Below, piece by piece: positions 1 to 5,170 of a stretch of 15,575 nucleotides of DNA. A program made the position numbers and the translations under genes. The DNA lies in NCBI GenBank assembly GCA_035297265.1, contig DATGZH010000031.1, positions 1 through 15,575 on the forward strand, in the 5' to 3' direction. How positions within the stretch are numbered: position 1 is the stretch's first letter; each line of letters opens with the position of its first letter. This stretch comes from DATGZH01 sp035297265. GTDB lineage: Bacteria > Actinomycetota > Acidimicrobiia > Acidimicrobiales > RAAP-2. The notes under the pieces are model-generated. The model made no database searches. It worked only from the letters and a program-made list of their open reading frames with translations, and had not been told where the DNA came from.

Positions 1-63
1 CCTCCCTCTGCCTTCGCTGGCCTGAGGGTTCGCGCAAGGGGCTCCGAGCTCCCACGAACTCGA

Positions 64-1200
64 TTACTGAGCGTGTACTTCAGCGAAGGATGTGCAAGGT
101 CTCTCGGGAAGGTGGTGCTCGTGATCTGGGTCAAGGTGCCAGGCCGCCCATCGGACCGAATGCTCGACCAGGACGACCAGGCGCTGGACCTCGAAGTCCT
201 CGAGGTAATGAGCGCCCTCGTGAACAGCCGCATTTCGGCGTCCATACATGTCCACGAGCCATTTGTGCATGGCGGCTTCTTCTCCGAGATCCGGCAACCG
301 CCATTTCGGTGCGATCCTGTCGGCAATCGCCTGTCCTTTCCCTAGCACGCCCTTTCCCTCAATAAACAGGCATTCGAATACCGTCATCGAGGCGGCCAAA
401 GCCTCCGATGGCCAGTCCGTGACAAACGCCTTCCGGAACCATCGGCAGGCAGCAAGGCATCGGCGCTCCCAGTCGGTTCGAATCTCAGGGTCTTTGGCTG
501 CCGCATCTTCGAGACCTCGGACCATTGGATGATCAAGAGCGCTCCCGCTCAGATGGAAGTCTTCCGAATGGCCTGACGATGAGGTGGCCCGAGACGACCC
601 TCCGATCGCTATGAGAGGAGCGTGAGGCGCTTGCGGGTTGCAGGCAATTGTCAGCAGAGAACGAGCCTCATCGAAGACGTCCCTCGCTCGCCGCTCAGCC
701 GATTCCCGATCACGCGCAATCACGTCTGCGATCAGCATTGGACGGTCGACCTGAACTTCGAGAAATCGTGGGTCGCCGAGGATATCTCCAAGTTCTGGAG
801 GCAGCGCGGAGTGGAGCGTCGCTCTCCCCACCCGCCTTGGGGCCATTGGGAAGTACCCAGAGACCTGCTCGATCACCTGCCACGATGTATCGCCTTCGGT
901 GAGCTTCTCCTCGAGCCATGAGAGTCCCTCGCCGAGACCGCTAGTCCGTGCCACGCGACATGCCCGGACCACCAAATCACCCACGAATTCTCGACTCGGG
1001 CCTCCCGAGGCCAGGGCAGAAGACGCCAGGTGGCGCTGCAGTCCCTCGAGAAGCACGAAAGCCTCTCCTCGGATGAGCACGCCGTCGTCGGCGAAGCCGC
1101 TCAACACGAAGGGTCCGGGCTCGTGTGGTTCGCCGAATTCGACACCGAATTTGATCAGGCCGAAGAGATTGCCGAACATTTCCCGCGATTTGTCGTCCAC
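64..1200 (-). CDS. HEPN-domain protein, element cargo, function unknown
   Basis: From a GTG at 1198-1200 this encodes about 378 residues; an in-frame ATG at 1177-1179 would give 371. I prefer the GTG because a TAGCCT box lies 7 nt upstream, fitting leaderless transcription; neither start has a good Shine-Dalgarno. The C-terminal third is helical (about residues 235-355). It contains the motif RRNAAVHEG with Arg322 and His327, which fits the R-X4-H (RNxxxH) signature of HEPN RNases, most like the Apea-like group. In known HEPN proteins this pair cleaves RNA in toxins, abortive-infection proteins and CRISPR effectors. The N-terminal roughly 230 residues match nothing I recognise and may be a sensor or regulatory domain. 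No antitoxin-like gene is adjacent on its strand. A role in phage defence or as an element-encoded toxin is inference; some HEPN proteins are non-catalytic. Confidence 0.75.
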   Translation of the reverse strand: MDDKSREMFGNLFGLIKFGVEFGEPHEPGPFVLSGFADDGVLIRGEAFVLLEGLQRHLASSALASGGPSREFVGDLVVRACRVARTSGLGEGLSWLEEKLTEGDTSWQVIEQVSGYFPMAPRRVGRATLHSALPPELGDILGDPRFLEVQVDRPMLIADVIARDRESAERRARDVFDEARSLLTIACNPQAPHAPLIAIGGSSRATSSSGHSEDFHLSGSALDHPMVRGLEDAAAKDPEIRTDWERRCLAACRWFRKAFVTDWPSEALAASMTVFECLFIEGKGVLGKGQAIADRIAPKWRLPDLGEEAAMHKWLVDMYGRRNAAVHEGAHYLEDFEVQRLVVLVEHSVRWAAWHLDPDHEHHLPERPCTSFAEVHAQ

Positions 1201-1207
1201 CGGGAGA

Positions 1208-1213
1208 AGGCTA
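1208..1213 (-). promoter_or_regulatory. Candidate -10 box of the HEPN gene
   Basis: On the minus strand this reads TAGCCT, matching the actinobacterial TANNNT -10 pattern. It lies 7 nt before the GTG at 1200, so transcription would start at or next to the start codon. No convincing -35 is seen, which is common for leaderless promoters in this phylum. Confidence 0.35.
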
Positions 1214-1266
1214 GATGGGCGCCAGCGCCGGCGGTCCCGGCTCGAACACGCTCGACGGCCGGGAAT

Positions 1267-1314
1267 GGTAAACGGTAAACGGTTACTTGTAACACTAGAC
1301 GTGACGTGTATTGT
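1267..1314 (+). promoter_or_regulatory. Promoter with tandem and inverted repeats (operator candidate)
   Basis: This AT-rich patch lies between the divergent HEPN and zinc-finger genes. GGTAAAC occurs twice in tandem (1267-1273 and 1274-1280), followed by a diverged third unit GGTTACT. This runs into a perfect inverted repeat GTTAC-TT-GTAAC (1282-1293). A plausible promoter is TTGTAA (1287-1292), a 16-bp spacer and TATTGT (1309-1314), so the inverted repeat overlaps the -35 element. That geometry suits a repressor or excisionase binding site controlling the zinc-finger/integrase operon. The repeats are read directly; the regulatory role is inferred. Confidence 0.45.
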
Positions 1315-1323
1315 TATGGGTAT

Positions 1324-1614
1324 ATGGCCCCGAAGCGAACACTCCGCACCTTCCGCTGCGCCTACTGCGGGGAGAAGCGGTCCGTGCCGTCTACCCGCGG
1401 TCCCGTGCCGACCTACTGCTCGCCAGCTCACCGCCAGGCCGCCTATCGCCAGCGGCATCGACGGGGACCAGTGGCAGAAGGGCAACCACGCCTGCGAGAC
1501 GAGCTCGACATGCTTCGGATGATTCTCGAACGTGCAAGCCACACAAAGAGCTGGGGTGAGGCACGAGAAGTGCTGGCCGAGGGACTGGACACCGACGGGA
1601 GGTCGACGACGTGA
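1324..1614 (+). CDS. Small zinc-finger protein coupled to the integrase
   Basis: Encodes 96 residues from ATG 1324; an in-frame GTG at 1306 would add six. The N-terminal half holds a probable zinc site, Cys12-X2-Cys15, then Cys32-X3-His36, inside a basic stretch (YCSPAHRQAAYRQRHRR). This resembles small actinobacterial treble-clef or zinc-ribbon proteins with a CSxxCRQxAYRxR signature, here with His as the fourth ligand. The C-terminal half is a charged helix. Its TGA overlaps the integrase GTG by four bases (GTGA), so the two are translationally coupled and probably one operon from the promoter at about 1287-1314. Position and basic DNA-binding look suggest a regulator or recombination directionality factor for the integrase. 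That is inference; I recognise no named family. Confidence 0.7.
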   Translation: MAPKRTLRTFRCAYCGEKRSVPSTRGPVPTYCSPAHRQAAYRQRHRRGPVAEGQPRLRDELDMLRMILERASHTKSWGEAREVLAEGLDTDGRSTT

Positions 1615-2804
1615 CAACGCGACGAGGACGGGGCGAGGGAGGCATCCGGAAGCGGGCTGATGGCCGGTGGGAGGCGGCGATCGACCTTGGGTGGGAGAGC
1701 GGAAAGCGCAAACGCAAATTCCTCTACGGCCGGACCAGGATCGAGGTGGCCGAGAAGCTCCGGCGGGTCCAGGCCGCCATCGACAACGGGCGTCCGGTGC
1801 TCGACGAGCGTGTCCAGGTCGGCGACTTCCTCGATCGGTGGCTCGACACGGTGGTCAAGCCGAACCGTAGCCATGGCCACTGGCGAAACTGCGAGGCCGC
1901 CGTCCGGCTCCACATCAAGCCGGCGCTCGGGAGCATCCGGCTCTCGAAGGTGACGGCAGCGGACGTGCAGCGGCTCGTCAACGACGCGCGTGCGAAGGGG
2001 CTCGCCGACGACAGCGTGCGCCTCATCCATGCCGCCCTACGTGCGGCCCTCGGGGTCGCGAAGCGGTGGGGCCTCGCACACGAGAATGTAGCGAGCCTCG
2101 TCGAACCGATCAGCGTCCACCGGGACGAGGTGGAGCCCTTCAGTGAAGCGGAGCTCGGCCAGCTGCTCGCCGTAGCTGGTCAGGACCGGCTCGGGGCGTA
2201 CGTGAAGGTCGCCGTAGCACTCGGGCTCCGGCCCGGAGAGGCTCGGGCGCTCACCTGGGCCGATCTGGATCTCGACGGCGAGTATCCATCGCTCCGGGTG
2301 CGCAATGCGTTCAGCCGGAGTGCCGGCGGGGAGAAGCTCGGGCCGCCGAAGACGCCGCGGTCTCGGCGCGTCATCGCTCTGCCGAGGCAATCCGTCGATG
2401 CCCTGATGGACCATCGCCGGCGCCAGCTCAAGGAGCGCATTCACGCCGGGCCAGCCTGGCAAGCGGGCGATTTCGTCTTCGCACAACCCGACGGCCGGCC
2501 CTTGACCGAAAGCGCCCTCTCTCGCTGGTTCGCCGGGTTGAGCGCTCAGGCGGGAGTGACCGGCCATCGGCTCTACGACTTGCGTCACACTGCTGCGACC
2601 CTGCTGCTCGCCCAGGGCGTCCACTCCCGATACCTGATGGAGGTCCTCGGACACTCGACCATTCGGCTCACCATGGAGACCTACGCGCACGTCATGCCGG
2701 CCGCCATGCGCGACACGGCCAACGCCATGGACCGGGCTCTCGACCTGGTTACGGCTGCCACTCCTGGTGCGGTTGGCAGTCAAGTTGGCGGTCAAACCGC
2801 CTGA
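1611..2804 (+). CDS. int: Tyrosine recombinase / phage-type integrase
   Basis: Encodes 397 residues from GTG 1611, preceded by GGGAGG and overlapping the upstream gene by 4 bp. Such enzymes integrate and excise elements by site-specific strand exchange. About residues 8-50 form the N-terminal arm-binding (AP2-like) domain, about 65-165 the SAM-like core-binding domain, and 175-375 the catalytic domain. Visible active-site residues are Arg207 (GLRPGEA), probable Lys247 (PPKTPRSRR), Arg325 (YDLRHT), His348 (LGHST) and nucleophile Tyr358 (METYAHV). The position usually holding the box II His is Tyr322, a variant I believe occurs in other integrases. The gene points at the 3' end of tRNA-Tyr, its presumed target. 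The last codons contain a tandem 12-bp repeat that may be part of the attachment region. The reading frame is intact. Confidence 0.95.
   Translation: MTTRRGRGEGGIRKRADGRWEAAIDLGWESGKRKRKFLYGRTRIEVAEKLRRVQAAIDNGRPVLDERVQVGDFLDRWLDTVVKPNRSHGHWRNCEAAVRLHIKPALGSIRLSKVTAADVQRLVNDARAKGLADDSVRLIHAALRAALGVAKRWGLAHENVASLVEPISVHRDEVEPFSEAELGQLLAVAGQDRLGAYVKVAVALGLRPGEARALTWADLDLDGEYPSLRVRNAFSRSAGGEKLGPPKTPRSRRVIALPRQSVDALMDHRRRQLKERIHAGPAWQAGDFVFAQPDGRPLTESALSRWFAGLSAQAGVTGHRLYDLRHTAATLLLAQGVHSRYLMEVLGHSTIRLTMETYAHVMPAAMRDTANAMDRALDLVTAATPGAVGSQVGGQTA
2772..2795. repeat. Tandem 12-bp repeat, candidate integrase arm sites
   Basis: Two adjacent copies, GTTGGCAGTCAA (2772-2783) and GTTGGCGGTCAA (2784-2795), differ at one base. 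They sit inside the last codons of the integrase gene, 72 bp from the tRNA 3' end. Tandem direct repeats beside the core are typical of arm-type sites bound by the integrase N-terminal domain. The repeat is certain; its function is inferred. Confidence 0.5.
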
Positions 2805-2832
2805 GTTGACGTTCGGATTCCGGAGCGAGGAC

Positions 2833-2844
2833 GCCCAAAAGGGC
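2833..2844. terminator. Small hairpin between integrase and tRNA-Tyr
   Basis: GCCC-AAAA-GGGC forms a 4-bp stem with a 4-nt loop, placed between the converging integrase and tRNA genes. On the minus strand the loop reads TTTT, but no T-tract follows the stem. It could end the tRNA transcript or the integrase transcript; it is short, so this is a weak call. Confidence 0.25.
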
Positions 2845-2866
2845 TCTCACTAGGTACATCGTTACG

Positions 2867-2948
2867 TGGGCCGGGGAGGATTCGAACCTCCGTAGGCTGA
2901 GCCGGCAGATTTACAGTCTGCTTCCTTTGGCCACTCGGACACCGACCC
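2867..2948 (-). tRNA. tRNA-Tyr (anticodon GTA)
   Basis: The minus strand folds as an 82-nt class II tRNA. The acceptor stem is GGGTCGG (5') with CCGGCCC (3', one T-G pair) and the discriminator is A. The anticodon arm is GCAGA-CTGTAAA-TCTGC, giving anticodon GTA. A long variable arm follows, then the T arm GGAGG-TTCGAAT-CCTCC. CCA is not encoded. The long variable arm fits bacterial tRNA-Tyr. Its 3' end faces the integrase, so it probably serves as the element's attachment site, with the element supplying an identical 3' part that keeps the tRNA functional. Confidence 0.96.
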
Positions 2949-3016
2949 GTGGCGGCAACAGGGTAGCCCGCGACCCGAGTGGCCCCCGCAGTCGCCGCCC
3001 GTCGGACGCCTCCCCG

Positions 3017-3022
3017 TAAGAT
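3017..3022 (+). promoter_or_regulatory. -10 box for a leaderless yajQ transcript
   Basis: TAAGAT matches TANNNT and ends 6 nt before the yajQ ATG, so the predicted transcription start falls on the A of the start codon. No Shine-Dalgarno precedes the ATG, in keeping with a leaderless mRNA. No clear -35 is seen. Confidence 0.5.
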
Positions 3023-3028
3023 GCGCCC

Positions 3029-3517
3029 ATGCCCACCTTCGACATCGTCTCCGAGGTCGACATGCAAGAGGTCCGCAACGCGGTCGACCAGGCCAACCGG
3101 GAGGCGGTCACCCGGTTCGACTTCAAGAACACGGACTCCAAGATCGACCTCACCGACAAGGAACTCGTGCTCCACTCCTCGACCGAGGACCGTCTGAAGG
3201 CCCTCTACCAGGTGCTGGAGGAGAAGCTGGTCCGCCGCCAGGTCTCGCTGAAGGCCCTCGACCCGGGCAAGGTCGAAGAGGCCAGTAAGGGGGCGGCCCG
3301 CCAGCACGTGGCCATCCGGGCCGGCGTCTCGTCGGACCACGCCCGGCGCCTCAACAAGTTCATCAAGGACCTCGGGTTGAAGGGTGTGAGTTCCCAGACC
3401 CAGGGCGAACAGGTCCGGGTGAGCGGGAAGAAGCGGGACGACCTCCAGACGGTGATCGCCGCCTGCAAAGAGGAGGACTTCGGGATCCCGCTCCAGTTCA
3501 ACAACTTCCGCGACTGA
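3029..3517 (+). CDS. yajQ: YajQ family nucleotide-binding protein (UPF0234)
   Basis: Encodes 162 residues, the usual length of the family. It opens with the hallmark MPTFDIVSEVDMQEVRNAVD, continues with FDFKNTDSKIDL, and ends with the conserved DFGIPLQFNNFRD. Family members fold as two RNP-like domains. Some bind nucleic acids or nucleotides, and in Xanthomonas a member is reported as a cyclic-di-GMP effector; the role in actinobacteria is not established. It is the first chromosomal gene beyond the integrated element, divergent from tRNA-Tyr and convergent with cobT, whose stop lies only 13 bp away. It therefore appears to be a single-gene transcript. Start chosen for the family N-terminus and the -10 box that places the transcription start at the ATG. 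Confidence 0.95.
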   Translation: MPTFDIVSEVDMQEVRNAVDQANREAVTRFDFKNTDSKIDLTDKELVLHSSTEDRLKALYQVLEEKLVRRQVSLKALDPGKVEEASKGAARQHVAIRAGVSSDHARRLNKFIKDLGLKGVSSQTQGEQVRVSGKKRDDLQTVIAACKEEDFGIPLQFNNFRD

Positions 3518-3530
3518 AAACGCAGGTGGG

Positions 3531-4589
3531 TCAGCCGGGTCCCTCGCTGACGCCGGCCGACTCGAACGTCGCCATCTCGCCGAGGACCCGCGCCGCCGCC
3601 TCGAGCAGGGGCAGGGCCAGGCAGGCCCCCGTGCCCTCGCCGAGGCGCAGGTCGAGGTCGACGAGCGGCTGCAGGCCGAGGTGCGTCAGCGCGGCCGACG
3701 CCCCCGGCTCGGCCGAGCGGTGGCCGGCGAAGAGGTAGTCCCGGGCCAGGGGGGCGAGGGCCACCGCGGCCAGGGCCGCGGCGTCGGCGATGAGGCCGTC
3801 GAGCACGACGGGGAGACCGGCCGCCGCCGCGCCCACGACGTAGCCGGCGAGGCCGGCGATCTCCAGCCCGCCGAGCGAGGCGAGCGTGGCGAGCGGGTCG
3901 TCCACCGGGCCGTGGCGCTCGAGCGCCCGCTCGACCACCCGCACCTTGGTCGAGAGCGTCTCGTCGTCGATCCCGGTCCCCCGCCCGGTGACCTCGGAGG
4001 CCGGCCGGCCGGTGAGCGCGGCCACGAGGGCGGCCGACGCCGTCGTGTTGGCGATGCCCATGTCCCCGGTGAGGAGGCACCGCTGGCCGGCCGCGGCCAG
4101 CTCGGCGGCCAACGCCGCCCCGACGTCGAGGGCCGCCCGGGCCTCGTCGAGGGTCATGGCCGGACCGGCGACGAGGTTGGCGGTGCCGGGGCGCACCTTC
4201 TCCCGGCGGAGGCCCGGCGCCGGGGCGAGCTCGGCCGCCACGCCGACGTCGACCACCACCACGTCGACCCCGACCTGTCGGGCGAGCACGTTCACCGCCG
4301 CGCCGCCGGCACAGAAGTTCGCCACCATCTGCGCGGTGACCTCCTGGGGCCAGGGCGACACCCCCTCAGCCAGCACGCCGTGGTCGCCGGCGAACACGGC
4401 GACGGTGGCCGGGCGGGGCACGGGCGGCGGGCATCGTCGGGCGATGGCCGACAGGCGCACCCCGGCCTCCTCGAGCCGGCCGAGCGAGCCCGGGGGCTTG
4501 GTCAGCTGGAGGTGGCGGGCCGCCGCCTCGGCCGCGGCGGCGTCGTCGACGGGGACGAGCCGTCCCCGTGCCTCATCGAAGGGCGGCAC
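3531..4589 (-). CDS. cobT: Nicotinate-nucleotide--dimethylbenzimidazole phosphoribosyltransferase CobT
   Basis: Encodes 352 residues, normal for CobT. The enzyme transfers phosphoribose from nicotinate mononucleotide to a lower-ligand base such as 5,6-dimethylbenzimidazole, making the alpha-ribotide for the cobamide nucleotide loop. Visible family motifs are TKPPGSLGRLE (30-40), FAGDHGV (66-72), GDMGIANTT (175-183) and LRLGEGTGA near the C-terminus. Glu318 there matches the catalytic Glu317 of Salmonella CobT. The GTG start lies within the 3' end of the GtrA-like gene (17-bp overlap), so translation may be coupled, though the functions are unrelated. No other cobamide genes are in the window, so this could serve de novo synthesis or salvage. 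The protein is very rich in Ala and Val, as expected from the high GC. Confidence 0.95.
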   Translation of the reverse strand: MPPFDEARGRLVPVDDAAAAEAAARHLQLTKPPGSLGRLEEAGVRLSAIARRCPPPVPRPATVAVFAGDHGVLAEGVSPWPQEVTAQMVANFCAGGAAVNVLARQVGVDVVVVDVGVAAELAPAPGLRREKVRPGTANLVAGPAMTLDEARAALDVGAALAAELAAAGQRCLLTGDMGIANTTASAALVAALTGRPASEVTGRGTGIDDETLSTKVRVVERALERHGPVDDPLATLASLGGLEIAGLAGYVVGAAAAGLPVVLDGLIADAAALAAVALAPLARDYLFAGHRSAEPGASAALTHLGLQPLVDLDLRLGEGTGACLALPLLEAAARVLGEMATFESAGVSEGPG

Positions 4590-5094
4590 CCTCGGAGTGC
4601 TCTTCGATGTCGATGTGCTCGTCGATCTCCTCCAGGAGGTCCGGCGCCTGGAAGAGACGGTTGAAGAGCTTGAGCTTCAGCACCCAGAAGATGCCGAACG
4701 AGAAGAGGTTGGCCACCAGCACCAGCGCGGTGGACTCGGCGTGGTTGAGGGCGTACTTGGTCGAGATGTGTCGGGCGAAGGCCGCCCCGAAGATGGAGAC
4801 GGTGATGCCTGCCGCGGCCATCAGCCAGAACGGGATGACCTCTCTCACCAGGTGGGAGCGGCCCGACTTCCCCCAGGCCCAGCGGCGGTTGAGCCAGTAG
4901 GAGGGGACGGTGGCCACCACGTTGGCGAAGACGGTGCTCGGGACCTCCGTCCAGAGCCGGAGCACGCCGTAGACGATGAAGAGGACGAAGAACGAGCAGG
5001 CCGTCGAGATGGCCGACACCGTCGTGTAGCGGAGGACCTTCTTGCCCTCGTGGGTGTGGAGCCACGCCCAGAGGCGCTCGAGGTGTCCGACCAT
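4573..5094 (-). CDS. GtrA-like four-helix membrane protein
   Basis: Encodes 173 residues from ATG 5094, preceded by AAGGTGG; a GTG at 5103 would add three residues but lies inside that ribosome-binding site. Four hydrophobic segments are visible in the usual GtrA spacing. Helix 1 starts after KVLRYTTVSAIST, helix 2 ends in the family-type motif SYWLNRRWAW, helix 3 is in PFWLMAAAGITVS and helix 4 in LVLVANLFSFGIFWVLKL. The C-terminal tail is acidic (EEIDEHIDIEEHSE). GtrA proteins are thought to help move polyprenyl-linked sugars across the membrane for cell-surface glycosylation, usually next to a glycosyltransferase. None is adjacent here, so the substrate is unknown. The 3' end overlaps cobT by 17 bp. 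Confidence 0.85.
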   Translation of the reverse strand: MVGHLERLWAWLHTHEGKKVLRYTTVSAISTACSFFVLFIVYGVLRLWTEVPSTVFANVVATVPSYWLNRRWAWGKSGRSHLVREVIPFWLMAAAGITVSIFGAAFARHISTKYALNHAESTALVLVANLFSFGIFWVLKLKLFNRLFQAPDLLEEIDEHIDIEEHSEGAALR

Positions 5095-5126
5095 CCGGGC
5101 CACCTTAGTAGGACTCCCGGGTGGGG

Positions 5127-5152
5127 CCGAGGCGGGCGGAACGCCCTCGGCG
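5127..5152 (-). terminator. GC-rich hairpin after the GH1 gene
   Basis: GCCGAGG (5127-5133) pairs with CCTCGGC (5146-5152), a 7-bp stem, 18 bp past the stop of the beta-glycosidase gene. No T-tract follows, as is common in actinobacteria. It lies upstream of the GtrA-like gene and would separate the two transcripts. Confidence 0.4.
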
Positions 5153-5170
5153 GCGGCTGCCGACGCCGGG

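Larger units (their letters stand above)
1..2866. mobile_element. Right end of an integrated genetic element (tRNA-Tyr site)
   Basis: A tyrosine recombinase gene ends 62 bp from the 3' end of a tRNA-Tyr gene, the classic arrangement of integrative elements that insert into tRNA 3' ends. The stretch also carries a small zinc-finger gene coupled to the integrase and a HEPN-domain gene. Its base composition is visibly lower in GC than the rest of the window (33 of 60 bases in 361-420, against 48 of 60 in 14101-14160). The left boundary and the matching copy of the tRNA 3' segment are not in the window, so total size and remaining cargo are unknown. The right boundary is placed at the tRNA 3' end; the real crossover lies somewhere inside the tRNA sequence. 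No capsid, terminase, replication or conjugation genes are visible here, so phage, ICE and satellite cannot be told apart. Confidence 0.7.

Noticed and set aside
1..63. Possible extra gene, tRNA or attachment copy at the left edge
   Set aside because: No tRNA fold, no copy of the tRNA-Tyr 3' segment and no convincing frame in these 63 bases.
1201..1617. Extension of the HEPN reading frame to 517 residues (minus strand, up to 1617)
   Set aside because: It would cover the promoter repeats and lie fully antisense to the zinc-finger gene; the extra residues are low-complexity and the family-like part starts near 1200.
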